Positions 23,857 through 32,056 are shown, counted from the stretch's first letter. The stretch: 64,000 nucleotides of DNA from DASZIT01 sp036268775 (GCA_036268775.1 DATATM010000035.1:18400-82399); one strand, 5' to 3'. The notes: generated from the sequence alone by a model not told the origin. Program-made: numbers and translations.

Positions 23857-25872
23857 ATGGCAGGCGTCGTCACCGTCCGGCTTCCCGATGGATCGACCAA
23901 GGAGCTGGCCGAGGGGACGACCGCGCTCGAGGTGGCGGAGTCGATCGGGCCCCGCCTGGCCAAAGCCGCGGTGGCCGCCGTCGTCGACGGCGCCGAGGTG
24001 GACCTGTCGACCGAGGTTCGAGACGGTGTCTCGGTGGCGGTGGTGACCGCCGACTCGGAGGCCGGCCGGAACGTGATCCGCCACTCCACCGCCCACGTGT
24101 TGGCCCAGGCCGTCCTCCGGCTGTGGCCCGGGGCCCGATTCGCCATCGGCCCGGTCATCGAGGACGGGTTCTATTACGACTTCGAGCTGCCGGGCGGCGC
24201 CCATTTCAGCGACGACGACCTCGGGCGGATCGCCGACACCATGCGGGAGATCATGGCGGAGAACCAGCCGTTCATCCGCCACGAGCACTCCATCGAGGAA
24301 GGCCTCTCCCTCTTCGAGGACCAGCCCTACAAGCGGGAGATCATCGAGGCGGTCGGGGCCGGGGCCAACGAGGTGGACGCCACCGCGGCGGCTGACGGTG
24401 CTCCCGAGGTCTCCACCTACTGGAACTCGCCGACCTTCACCGACCTCTGCCGGGGGCCCCACGTGCCCTCCACCGGGAGGTTGGGCTTCTTCGCCCTCAT
24501 GCGGGTGGCGGGGGCTTACTGGCGGGGTGACGAGAAACGTCAGCAACTCCAACGGATCTACGGGACGGCCTGGGAGTCGGAGAAGGCGTTGAACGCCCAC
24601 CTCGAGCGGCTGAAGGAAGCCGAGCGGCGGGATCACCGGAAGTTGGGCGCCGAGCTCGACCTGTTCTCATTCCCCGAGGAGATCGGATCGGGATTGGCCG
24701 TCTTCCACCCCCGGGGCGGGATCATCCGGCGGCTGATGGAGGACCACTCCCGCCAGCAGCACGAGGCGGCCGGCTACGAGTTCGTCTACACCCCCCACAT
24801 CACCAAGGCGGAGTTGTTCGAGACCTCCGGACACCTCGATTTCTTCGCCGAAGGCATGTTCCCCCCGATGGAGCTGGACGGCGGGCAGCAGTACTACCTG
24901 AAGCCGATGAACTGCCCGTTCCACATCCTGATCTTCAAGAGCCGCCAGCGGTCCTATCGGGAGCTGCCGATCCGGATGTTCGAGTTCGGGTCGGTCTACC
25001 GCTACGAGAAGTCGGGGGTGGTCCACGGCCTCACCCGGGTCCGGGGGATGACCCAGGACGACGCCCACATCTTCTGCACCCCCGAGCAGCTGGAAGCAGA
25101 GCTCCACACCACCTTGAACTTCGTGCTGTCGATGCTCCGCGACTTCGGCCTCAACGACTTCTTCGTCGAGCTGTCCACCCGTCCGGCGGGGAAGGCGGTC
25201 GGCGCCGAGGAACAGTGGGACGAGGCCACCGAGGTGCTTCGCCGGGTGGCCGAGTCGATGGGTCTCGAGATGGTTCCCGACGTGGGCGGCGGCGCCTTCT
25301 ACGGTCCGAAGATCTCCGTCCAGGCTCGCGACGCCATCGGCCGGACCCATCAGATGTCCACCATCCAGCTCGACTACCAGGAGCCACAGCGGTTCGGGAT
25401 CGAGTACACCGGCGCCGACAACAGCCGCCACGCGCCGATCATGATCCACCGGGCCCTGTTCGGGTCGGTGGAACGGTTCTTCGCCATCCTCCTCGAGCAC
25501 TACGCCGGTGCGCTGCCCACCTGGCTGTCACCCGATCAGGTGGTGGTCCTCCCGGTGACCGACGCCCACCAGGACTACGCCGAGGGCGTGCGGCACCGGC
25601 TCCACAGCCTCGGGGTCCGGGTGGTGCTGGACACCGGGGATGAGCCGCTGAATGCCCGGATCCGGCGGGCCAAGGTGTCCAAGGTCCCCTACATCCTGGT
25701 GGTGGGGCCCGACGATGTGGCCGCCGGGACGGTCGGGGTCAACCGGCGGGGCTCCAAGCGGGCCGAGCGCGATGTGGCCTTCGACTCGTTCGCGGAGGAG
25801 CTGATCACCGAGATCGCCGATCGCGGCTCGCCGGAGGCTCCCGACGCGGTGTCCGGCGACGGCCAGGCGTGA
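23857..25872 (+). CDS. thrS: Threonyl-tRNA synthetase
   Basis: Charges tRNA-Thr. The 671-residue protein has the full bacterial layout: TGS domain (about 1-65), the editing domain with HSTAHVLAQ near residue 76, the class II catalytic core with the zinc Cys in MNCPFH near residue 349 and the motif 2 region with GLTRVRGMTQDDAH near residue 392, and the C-terminal anticodon domain. GAAAGG precedes the ATG. The order thrS, HIT gene, pgsA, acyltransferase, pimA is the same as in Mycobacterium. No T-box-like leader was seen in the 98-base upstream gap. Confidence 0.97.
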   Translation: MAGVVTVRLPDGSTKELAEGTTALEVAESIGPRLAKAAVAAVVDGAEVDLSTEVRDGVSVAVVTADSEAGRNVIRHSTAHVLAQAVLRLWPGARFAIGPVIEDGFYYDFELPGGAHFSDDDLGRIADTMREIMAENQPFIRHEHSIEEGLSLFEDQPYKREIIEAVGAGANEVDATAAADGAPEVSTYWNSPTFTDLCRGPHVPSTGRLGFFALMRVAGAYWRGDEKRQQLQRIYGTAWESEKALNAHLERLKEAERRDHRKLGAELDLFSFPEEIGSGLAVFHPRGGIIRRLMEDHSRQQHEAAGYEFVYTPHITKAELFETSGHLDFFAEGMFPPMELDGGQQYYLKPMNCPFHILIFKSRQRSYRELPIRMFEFGSVYRYEKSGVVHGLTRVRGMTQDDAHIFCTPEQLEAELHTTLNFVLSMLRDFGLNDFFVELSTRPAGKAVGAEEQWDEATEVLRRVAESMGLEMVPDVGGGAFYGPKISVQARDAIGRTHQMSTIQLDYQEPQRFGIEYTGADNSRHAPIMIHRALFGSVERFFAILLEHYAGALPTWLSPDQVVVLPVTDAHQDYAEGVRHRLHSLGVRVVLDTGDEPLNARIRRAKVSKVPYILVVGPDDVAAGTVGVNRRGSKRAERDVAFDSFAEELITEIADRGSPEAPDAVSGDGQA

Positions 25873-26420
25873 ACCTCGACCACCTGTGGGCGGGTTGGCG
25901 CCATGAGTACGTGTCCGGCCTGCCCGGCGTGGCCAACGCCGGGCTGTCGCCGGAGCCGGACACCGTCGACGACCACCCCCTCGACGATCCGGCGCGATGC
26001 GTGTTCTGCCGGATCGCCGCCAGCGGACCCCCTTCGGCCGACAACGGCGTGGTGTGGCGGGGGGAGACCACGTTCGCGGTGCTCAACGCCTATCCCTACG
26101 CCAGCGGACACCTGTTGATCATGCCGATCCGCCACGTGCGGGCCATGGCGGATCTCACCCCCACCGAAGGCGGGGAGCTGTGGAACGACATCCGGGACGC
26201 CACCGCGGCGCTGGAGGCTGCCTACCATCCCGAGGGGGTCAATCTCGGCGCCAACTTCGGACGGGCGGCGGGGGCCGGTATTCCGCGCCATCTCCATTTC
26301 CACGCGGTGCCCCGCTGGCTGGGCGATACCAACTTCATGACCACGGTGGCCGGGGCCCGGGTCCTTCCCGAGACCCTGGCCGACAGCTGGGCCCGGCTCC
26401 ACCAGGCGTGGCCGGCCTGA
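25869..26420 (+). CDS. HIT-family protein, diadenosine tetraphosphate phosphorylase-like
   Basis: The 183-residue protein has a CVFCRI zinc-type motif near residue 44 and the histidine triad HLHFHAVPRW near residue 141, the nucleotidyl-transfer site. The mycobacterial homologue at this same locus is an AP4A phosphorylase, so the likely reaction is phosphorolysis of diadenosine tetraphosphate, a by-product of aminoacyl-tRNA synthetases. It starts at GTG in a GTGA overlap with thrS. Confidence 0.9.
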   Translation: MNLDHLWAGWRHEYVSGLPGVANAGLSPEPDTVDDHPLDDPARCVFCRIAASGPPSADNGVVWRGETTFAVLNAYPYASGHLLIMPIRHVRAMADLTPTEGGELWNDIRDATAALEAAYHPEGVNLGANFGRAAGAGIPRHLHFHAVPRWLGDTNFMTTVAGARVLPETLADSWARLHQAWPA

Positions 26421-26433
26421 GATCCGGCCTTTG

Positions 26434-26448
26434 GGCGGCGCCCGCCCT
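26434..26448 (+). terminator. Possible terminator hairpin after the HIT gene
   Basis: GGGCGG-CGC-CCGCCC gives a six-pair GC stem with a three-base loop, 14 bases after the stop. There is no U tract, so termination is only possible, and it may instead attenuate transcription into pgsA. Confidence 0.35.
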
Positions 26449-26491
26449 GGTGGATCGGGGTGTCGAGTTGGGGGTAACTACAGCAAGCGGA

Positions 26492-26500
26492 TGGTAAGGT
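26492..26500 (+). promoter_or_regulatory. Candidate extended -10 promoter of pgsA
   Basis: TGG-TAAGGT is an extended -10 (TGN plus hexamer) located 26 bases before ATG 26527. A strong GGAGGAA ribosome-binding site follows. This would give the PIM genes their own promoter downstream of the hairpin at 26434. Confidence 0.35.
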
Positions 26501-26526
26501 GAGAGAAACCTCTGGAGGAAATTGCC

Positions 26527-27306
26527 ATGTTCGACGGCCGCTGGCGCGACACCGTTGACCGGGGAACCGGTCCGGTCGGTCGCAAGCTGCAGCAGCTAGG
26601 AATCACCGCCGACGTGCTGACCGCGACCGGCCTCCTCTCGGCGACCGCCACCGCCTGGGCGATCGGTACCGGACGCCTCCACCTTGGCATCCTGCTGCTA
26701 ATCCTGACCGGGCTCCACGACCTGTTCGACGGTCCGGTGGCCAAGGCGTCGGGAACCTCATCGGTCCGGGGTGCCTTCTTCGACTCGGTCACCGACCGGG
26801 TGGCCGACGCCCTGTTGTTCGGCGGGGTGGCGTGGTATCTGGTGTCGACCCATCCGGGTCACCTGGTGCTGTTGCCATTCGCGGTGCTGGGTGCCACCTC
26901 CTTGGTCTCCTATCAGCGGGCCAAAGCCGCCTCGCTCGGCATCTCGGCCAAGGGCGGGATCATGGAGCGCGCCGAACGGATGATCCTGTTGGGCATCGGG
27001 CTGATTTCGGCCTCCTTCCTCATCCCGGTGTTGTGGGTGATGCTCGGCCTGACCATGCTCACCGCCATCGGCCGCTTTGCCAAGGTCTGGCGACTGGCCG
27101 AGGCCCCGGTGTCGGTATCGACGGTCCGCCGCTCCCGCCGGGCCCGGACCCCGATGCGGGCTGAGCGGCGTCGAAACAGTGGATCCCCCTCCCGTTGGCG
27201 GGCACGCCGCCAGGGTGAGTTGTCCAGTCGGTCGGGTCGCACCTGGCGGGCGCGCCATGCCGGGCAGGGCATCCGTCAGCGGGCCGCGGCCCGACGCAGT
27301 AGCTGA
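26527..27306 (+). CDS. pgsA: CDP-alcohol phosphatidyltransferase, phosphatidylinositol-phosphate synthase type
   Basis: By position and sequence this is the actinobacterial enzyme that transfers inositol phosphate to CDP-diacylglycerol. The CDP-alcohol phosphotransferase motif is present as DLFDGPVAK, then GAFFD and SVTDR (residues about 65-88), with all four metal-binding aspartates. The usual Arg in DGxxAR is Lys here. Several transmembrane helices follow, to about residue 190. The last 60 residues form an unusual Arg-rich tail with over 20 Arg. The domain itself is the normal family length. GGAGGAA precedes the ATG. Confidence 0.9.
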   Translation: MFDGRWRDTVDRGTGPVGRKLQQLGITADVLTATGLLSATATAWAIGTGRLHLGILLLILTGLHDLFDGPVAKASGTSSVRGAFFDSVTDRVADALLFGGVAWYLVSTHPGHLVLLPFAVLGATSLVSYQRAKAASLGISAKGGIMERAERMILLGIGLISASFLIPVLWVMLGLTMLTAIGRFAKVWRLAEAPVSVSTVRRSRRARTPMRAERRRNSGSPSRWRARRQGELSSRSGRTWRARHAGQGIRQRAAARRSS

Positions 27307-27344
27307 CCCTTTCTCATCCTCCGGCAGGCGAGGGGAACCCACCA

Positions 27345-28241
27345 GTGAACAAGGACCGGGCGGTCTTCCGTCTCTACACCGGTCTGGGCCGCGCCATCGG
27401 GGCACTCCCGGAGCCGGTTGCCCTCTGGGCCGCCAACCTGGTCGGTGACGCGCTGTTCGTGGTGCGCCGCGAACACCGGGAGATGATCACCCGCAACCTC
27501 CGTCGGGTCCTGGGTGGGGACATCGACGACGCCTCGCTGGATGGATGGGCGAGACGGGCCTTCGCCGCTTACGCCCGCTACTGGGTGGAAGGGGCCCGAT
27601 TGGGGACCACCCCGGTGAGCGAGGTGCTGCAACGGTTTGTCGCCGACGGGTTCGAGCACCTGGAGGCGGCGATGGCGGAGGGCAAGGGGGTAGTCCTCGC
27701 CCTGCCCCACGTCGGAAGTTGGGAGTACGGCGGCGCCTTCCTCGCCGCCAAGGGCTACCCGATGACCGCGGTGGCCGAACGGATCGAGCCGCCGGAGTTG
27801 TTCGACTACTTCGTCGAGCAACGGGCCGCCATGGGGTTGACCATCGTCCCGCTGGGCCCCGACTCGGGCAGCGCCATGATGCAGACCCTTCGGGAGGGGA
27901 AGTTGGTCGGGCTCCTCTGTGACCGGGACCTGATGGAGAACGGCATCGAGGTGAAGTTCTTCGGGGAGACCACCACCATGCCCGCCGGCCCGGCCACCCT
28001 GGCCATGCGGACCGGGGCGCGGCTGCTCACCTCGGCCGTCTACAGCGGGCCGGGCCGCGACCACCATGCCGTCGTCCAACCCCCCATCGACACCTGCCGG
28101 ACCGGCTCCTTCCGGACCGACGTCCAGCGGATCACCCAGGAGATCGCCACCCGCTTCGAAGGACTCATCCGGGAGGCGCCGGAGCAGTGGCACGTCTTCC
28201 AGCCCCTCTGGCCGGTCGACAGAATCCCGCCGACCCCATGA
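27345..28241 (+). CDS. Phosphatidylinositol mannoside acyltransferase, PatA-like
   Basis: A 298-residue member of the LpxL/HtrB acyltransferase family. In actinobacteria the protein at this position (PatA) acylates the mannose of phosphatidylinositol mannosides at the inner membrane. The catalytic H-x4-E appears as HVGSWE near residue 124, and CDRDL near residue 192 matches the second family block. The start is a GTG. The stop overlaps the pimA start (ATGA), so the two are translationally coupled. Confidence 0.9.
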   Translation: MNKDRAVFRLYTGLGRAIGALPEPVALWAANLVGDALFVVRREHREMITRNLRRVLGGDIDDASLDGWARRAFAAYARYWVEGARLGTTPVSEVLQRFVADGFEHLEAAMAEGKGVVLALPHVGSWEYGGAFLAAKGYPMTAVAERIEPPELFDYFVEQRAAMGLTIVPLGPDSGSAMMQTLREGKLVGLLCDRDLMENGIEVKFFGETTTMPAGPATLAMRTGARLLTSAVYSGPGRDHHAVVQPPIDTCRTGSFRTDVQRITQEIATRFEGLIREAPEQWHVFQPLWPVDRIPPTP

Positions 28242-29389
28242 AGGCGGACGGCCCGACCCCGCTCAACCTGCGGGTCGCCCTGGTCTGCCCCTACAGCCTG
28301 TCCCGCCCCGGCGGCGTCCAGGGACAGGTCACCGGCCTCTCCCGGGTGTTGACCGGACGTGGGCATCAGGTCACCGTGTTCGCCCCCCTCGACGATCTCG
28401 CCGACGCCCCTCCGGACATCGACCTGGTGGTCTCGGGGAGCTCGGTGTCGGTGCCCTCCAACGGGTCCCGGGCGCCGGTATCGCTATCGCCCCGGGCGGT
28501 GGCCCAGGCGGTCCGGGCCCTCCGCCGGGGGCGCTTCGACGTCGTGCACGTGCACGAGCCATTTGCCCCGGGTCTGCCCTACGGGCTGCTGCTGGCTCCC
28601 GGCATCCCGCCAGTGGTGGCGACCTTCCACCGGAGTGGGGGCAGCCGGTTCTACACGCTGCTCGGCCCGGTGGCGAAGCTGGCCGCCCGACGGTTGGCGG
28701 TGCGGTGCGCCGTTTCCGAAGCCGCCCGCCACACCGCCGCTGCCGCCATCGGGGGCGACTTCCAGGTGCTGTTCAACGGGGTGGAGGTCGACCGGTTTCG
28801 GGGGGCCGACCCCTGGCCGAAGACCGGACCCACTGTCTTGTTCCTGGGCCGGCACGAAGAGCGGAAGGGATTGCGGGTCCTCCTCGAGGCCTTCGCCACC
28901 CTCAAGGAGGCCGATGGCCCGGTGCTGTGGATCGCCGGGGACGGCCCGGAAACCGAGGCCCTGCAACAGCAGTTTCCGGAGTCATCGAAGGTCCGATGGC
29001 TGGGTGTCCTCGCCGAGGAGGAGAAGCTGAGGCGGTTGGCGGCCGCCGACCTGCTGTGTGCCCCTTCCCTCGGGGGCGAATCGTTTGGGATGGTGCTGTT
29101 GGAGGCGATGGCGGCCGGCACCCTGGTGGTGGCCAGCGACATCGATGGCTACCGGGCGGCGGTCGGGTCGGCGGGAGTCCTGGTCCGACCCGGGGACCCG
29201 CTGGCCCTGGCCGGGGCGCTGGAATCCGCACTGGCGGTTCCGGACGGAGGGACGGCCACGGGTGGCGGCGACTCCCGGGTGGCCCAGCTGGCGGCGGCCG
29301 CCTCCCGGGCGGAGGAATGGTCGATGAATCACCTGGCCGAGCGGTACGAGAGTCTGTATTGGGCCGCGGCGGTCAGGGCGGGCCGCTGA
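28238..29389 (+). CDS. pimA: GDP-mannose-dependent phosphatidylinositol mannosyltransferase, PimA-like
   Basis: PimA adds the first mannose to phosphatidylinositol on the cytoplasmic face of the membrane. The 383-residue protein is a GT-B, GT4-family enzyme: an N-terminal Rossmann half with RPGGVQGQV near residue 24 and VHVHEPFAPG near residue 102, and a C-terminal donor-binding half with LGRHEERKG near residue 203 and the E-x7-E motif in GGESFGMVLLEAMAAG near residue 281. ATG 28238 overlaps the acyltransferase stop as ATGA. The Nudix gene that follows pimA in Mycobacterium is replaced here by an M48-like gene. Confidence 0.93.
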   Translation: MKADGPTPLNLRVALVCPYSLSRPGGVQGQVTGLSRVLTGRGHQVTVFAPLDDLADAPPDIDLVVSGSSVSVPSNGSRAPVSLSPRAVAQAVRALRRGRFDVVHVHEPFAPGLPYGLLLAPGIPPVVATFHRSGGSRFYTLLGPVAKLAARRLAVRCAVSEAARHTAAAAIGGDFQVLFNGVEVDRFRGADPWPKTGPTVLFLGRHEERKGLRVLLEAFATLKEADGPVLWIAGDGPETEALQQQFPESSKVRWLGVLAEEEKLRRLAAADLLCAPSLGGESFGMVLLEAMAAGTLVVASDIDGYRAAVGSAGVLVRPGDPLALAGALESALAVPDGGTATGGGDSRVAQLAAAASRAEEWSMNHLAERYESLYWAAAVRAGR

Positions 29390-29396
29390 GCGGCCG

Positions 29397-29402
29397 TACA
29401 CT
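29397..29402 (+). promoter_or_regulatory. -10 box of the M48-like gene
   Basis: TACACT lies nine bases before ATG 29412, immediately after pimA ends. It suggests separate transcription of the M48-like gene with a very short or absent leader. Confidence 0.35.
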
Positions 29403-29411
29403 GCACTGGCC

Positions 29412-30635
29412 ATGAGTCTTCCTCCCCAGTTCCCGGCTTCGGCCGCATGGTTGCCGTCGGACGCACCGCTACCCGGGTCGCGGGGGAGAGGGACGGCTAC
29501 GCCCTCCCGGCGCCAGGGTGGGAATAAGGGCGGCGGTGGCGGTGGCGGTGGCGGCGGTGGCGGCGGCGGCGGTGGTGGTGGGGGACAGAATCGCAATCGC
29601 AACCGAAGCTCCAACCAGAATCGCGGTGGGGGTCGCCCGAGCGGGTCGGGCGGGCAGCGCTCGTCGTCGGGGAACCGTCGCCCATCGGGTCAGGGACAGC
29701 GTTCCGGCGGCAACCGGGGCGGTCAGGGCTCGGGATCGAGACCGACCGGAAGAGCCCCGGAGTCCTCGGGCTCGGTGGCCGGCGGCACCCGCCACGCAGT
29801 GGCGGCGGTGGTGCGGGCTTCCGAGCGGGCCGAGAACGTCGAAGAGCGGCAGACGATTGCCGCCAACCGTCGCTGGGCGGCTTTCGCCTGTCTCATCCCC
29901 GGCTTGGTGGTGGGCGTGATCCTCGGCGCGGTGGTATTTCTGGCCGGGCTTCCCCTGGAGGCGATCGGGGTGCTGGTGGTGGCGACGTTGGTCATTGCCT
30001 GGTGGGTCTGGCGGGTGGCGCCGGGCATGGTGGTGAAGGCAGTGGCTGCCCGCCCCTCCAACCCTGACGAACATCCGAGGCTGCACAATGTGGTGGACGG
30101 CCTCTGCGCCACCATGGGCCTGCCGCAACCCACCGTATTGATGGTCGAGAGCCCAGTGCTCAACGCCATGGCCATTGGCCGCCATCCGAGCACCGCGTCA
30201 TTGATCGTGACGTCGGCCCTCGATGAGATCCTCAGCGTGGTCGAGCTCGAAGGGGTGGTGGCTCAGGAGCTGGTGCACATCAAGCGGCACGACACCGTAC
30301 GTTCCGGCATCGCCGTCGCCCTGGTGGCGCCGATCTCGTTCCTTTTCTCGTCGGGGGCGGGCAAGGTGCATTCCCTGGTCGGGCCCGGTCGGGAGTTCTC
30401 CGCCGACCAGCGAGCGGTCGGCGTGGTGCGCTTCCCCACCGGACTCGGCTCGGCGCTGACCCGGATGGCGGAGTCGACCGGGGGCTCCACCCGGTGGCCG
30501 CCGGGGAGTGGGCGGATCGCCGGGCTCACCCGATGGCTCTGGATCAACCCGACGGCCGGATCCGGCCCCGGGGCAGTCGCGGACGGAGAGCTGGACGACA
30601 CCGGGGTCCGGGCGGCGGCACTCGCACTGCTCTGA
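29412..30635 (+). CDS. M48-family membrane protein with degenerate zinc motif and poly-Gly N-terminus
   Basis: The 407-residue protein has three regions. Residues about 1-125 are disordered and basic, with 19 consecutive glycines (residues 40-58) followed by an Asn/Arg/Gly/Ser-rich stretch. Two transmembrane helices lie at about 155-205. An M48/HtpX-like domain runs from about 215. The zinc-protease motif HExxH reads QELVH (near residue 285), so the first zinc histidine is Gln. The downstream REFSADQ block, normally supplying the third ligand, is kept. It may be a protease-derived scaffold rather than an active enzyme. The poly-Gly DNA is a length-variable GGN repeat and could be mis-sized by sequencing. 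Confidence 0.78.
   Translation: MSLPPQFPASAAWLPSDAPLPGSRGRGTATPSRRQGGNKGGGGGGGGGGGGGGGGGGGQNRNRNRSSNQNRGGGRPSGSGGQRSSSGNRRPSGQGQRSGGNRGGQGSGSRPTGRAPESSGSVAGGTRHAVAAVVRASERAENVEERQTIAANRRWAAFACLIPGLVVGVILGAVVFLAGLPLEAIGVLVVATLVIAWWVWRVAPGMVVKAVAARPSNPDEHPRLHNVVDGLCATMGLPQPTVLMVESPVLNAMAIGRHPSTASLIVTSALDEILSVVELEGVVAQELVHIKRHDTVRSGIAVALVAPISFLFSSGAGKVHSLVGPGREFSADQRAVGVVRFPTGLGSALTRMAESTGGSTRWPPGSGRIAGLTRWLWINPTAGSGPGAVADGELDDTGVRAAALALL
29529..29585 (+). repeat. GGN trinucleotide repeat (19 Gly codons)
   Basis: Nineteen consecutive glycine codons, mostly GGC and GGT, inside the M48-like gene. The tract keeps the reading frame open. Repeats of this kind can change length by slippage. Confidence 0.95.
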
Positions 30636-30658
30636 CTGAGCGGAAACCGTTCAACCGG

Positions 30659-30678
30659 GCCGGGCCGAAGGGCCCGGC
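30659..30678. terminator. Bidirectional terminator hairpin between M48-like gene and marR
   Basis: GCCGGGCC-GAAG-GGCCCGGC is a perfect eight-pair stem with a four-base loop, in the 48-base gap between convergent genes. There is no U run on either strand, as is common for high-GC actinobacterial terminators. Confidence 0.65.
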
Positions 30679-30683
30679 GACAA

Positions 30684-31202
30684 CTAGGAGACGCCGGAAA
30701 CCAATGGGGCGCCGGATTCGGATTCCTCGCAGGCGGTGGAGAGACCGAGGCCGCGGATGTGATCGCGGATCTTTCGGAGCATCGAAGCCAGGGTCTCTTC
30801 TTCCTCGGGGGTGAGCACTCCGTCCAACAGGTCATCGATACGAGCCACATGGAGGGGCATCGCCTCGGCCATCACGGCCTGACCCTTGGCGGTCAGGACG
30901 GCAAACGCTCCCCGCCGATCCTCCGGGCAGGCCTCCCGCGCCACCATGCCGGATTCCTCCAGCCGGTCGACGGAACGAGTCAGGCCGCTGGGGGTGAGGG
31001 TGGTCTGGGAGGCCAACTCGCTCATCCGGAGCCGGAATCCCGGGGATCGCACCAACCGGACCAGGACGTCGAAGGAGTGGTTGGACAACCCGCTGTCCAC
31101 CAATAACTGGGGCTCCAGCACCCGTCGCACGCCCGCCGACGACTCGAACAGCAGCCCGACCGTGGTCACTCGCTCGTCATCCCGTCCCTGTTCTCCGGCC
31201 AT
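30684..31202 (-). CDS. MarR-family transcriptional regulator
   Basis: The 172-residue protein has the MarR winged helix: helix pair around MSELASQTTLTPSGLTRSVD (near residue 60) and the wing ESGMVAREACPEDRRG with the conserved DxRR near residue 93. ATG 31202 is preferred; an upstream in-frame start would extend into an AT-rich regulatory region. It is divergent from yceI and an extradiol dioxygenase gene. MarR regulators next to such genes often sense quinones or phenols, which is a family-level inference. Repeated TTGC-N4-GCAA palindromes in the gap are its probable operators. Confidence 0.9.
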   Translation of the reverse strand: MAGEQGRDDERVTTVGLLFESSAGVRRVLEPQLLVDSGLSNHSFDVLVRLVRSPGFRLRMSELASQTTLTPSGLTRSVDRLEESGMVAREACPEDRRGAFAVLTAKGQAVMAEAMPLHVARIDDLLDGVLTPEEEETLASMLRKIRDHIRGLGLSTACEESESGAPLVSGVS

Positions 31203-31247
31203 GGCTGCATTATATCGGAACCGCCCAACTGGTTCGCTAGACAAAAG

Positions 31248-31259
31248 TTGCGCACACAA
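31248..31259. promoter_or_regulatory. Imperfect TTGC-N4-GCAA site near marR
   Basis: TTGC-GCAC-ACAA matches the palindrome of the two perfect sites with one mismatch. It lies 45 bases upstream of the marR start, in the position for autoregulation. Confidence 0.4.
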
Positions 31260-31359
31260 ATACTAACCCAATTGCCCAACTGCGCTTAACGGCTGGCGGG
31301 CCTACCATCAAAAGAGGTGGCCCGGTTCATCCCCACTCTCAGAATTCTCTCCAATTATG

Positions 31360-31388
31360 TTGCGTGTGCAACTAGATTCTGTTAGAGT
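31360..31388 (+). promoter_or_regulatory. yceI promoter overlapped by a perfect TTGC-N4-GCAA site
   Basis: TTGCGT (31360-31365) and TAGAGT (31383-31388) form -35 and -10 boxes spaced by 17 bases. The palindrome TTGC-GTGT-GCAA (31360-31371, extended by one pair to GTTGC/GCAAC) covers the -35 box. A bound MarR dimer here would block RNA polymerase. Confidence 0.6.
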
Positions 31389-31391
31389 TAA

Positions 31392-31403
31392 TTGCGCAGG
31401 CAA
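31392..31403. promoter_or_regulatory. Second perfect TTGC-N4-GCAA site downstream of the yceI -10
   Basis: TTGC-GCAG-GCAA begins four bases after the -10 box. Its centre is 32 bases from that of the first perfect site, close to three helical turns, so both sites face the same side of the DNA. Confidence 0.55.
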
Positions 31404-31475
31404 GTACCTGAGCAAGGATGCCGGTGAGCAGCAGCCCAGGTAATGGATGCCACCAAACAAGAAAGAGGAGTTCAC

Positions 31476-32054
31476 ATGGCTGACAACGAAGTAACTACCA
31501 GGACCGTCGATGGGGTCGAGCTTCCGCCCGCCGGCACCTACATCCTTGACGTTGCCCACACCCAGGTCGGTTTCGCGGTGCGGCACATGGCCGTCTCCAA
31601 GGTGCGTGGCCGGTTCCAGAAGTTCGACGGCACCATTCAGATCGCCGAGGATCCCACCCAGTCCTCGGTGAACGTGACCATCGATGCCAACAGCATCGAC
31701 ACCCAGGATGAGACCCGGAACAACCACCTGAGGACCAACGACTTCTTCGACGTGGAGAACCATCCGACCTGGACGTTCGTCAGCACGTCGCTGGTTCCTG
31801 ACGGCAAGGGCAAGTGGAAGCTGACCGGAGATCTGACCATCCGGGGTGTCACCCGTCCGGTGACCCTCGAAACCTCCCTGGAGGGCGTGGTCAGGGATCC
31901 CTACGGCAACCTTCGGGTCGGCTTCAGCGCCACCGCGGAGATCGACCGTGAGGACTTCGATGTCTCCTTCGGTGCGGTGATGGACGCCGGCGGTTTGGTG
32001 GTGGCCAAGAAGGTGACCATCGAGATCGAAGCCGAGGCCGTCCTCCAGGCCTGA
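31476..32054 (+). CDS. YceI-family lipocalin-fold protein
   Basis: A 192-residue single-domain YceI protein, a family that binds polyisoprenoid or similar amphiphilic ligands in a beta-barrel. The signature GTYILDVAHTQVGFAVRHM is near residue 19, followed by KVRGRFQKFDGTI and the late LTGDLTIRGVTRPVTLE block. There is no signal peptide, so it is probably cytoplasmic. ATG 31476 is preceded by AGAGGAG. It forms an operon with the dioxygenase gene two bases downstream, behind a promoter covered by presumptive MarR sites. Confidence 0.93.
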   Translation: MADNEVTTRTVDGVELPPAGTYILDVAHTQVGFAVRHMAVSKVRGRFQKFDGTIQIAEDPTQSSVNVTIDANSIDTQDETRNNHLRTNDFFDVENHPTWTFVSTSLVPDGKGKWKLTGDLTIRGVTRPVTLETSLEGVVRDPYGNLRVGFSATAEIDREDFDVSFGAVMDAGGLVVAKKVTIEIEAEAVLQA

Positions 32055-32056
32055 CG

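Noticed and set aside
29529..29585. Poly-glycine tract as a frameshift or coding artefact
   Set aside because: The frame continues through the tract into recognisable membrane helices and an M48-like domain, so the tract is truly coding, although its exact length may be unreliable.
31203..31475. Small RNA or extra gene in the AT-rich marR-yceI gap
   Set aside because: The gap is explained by promoters and operator-like palindromes; no sizeable open frame or terminator was seen.
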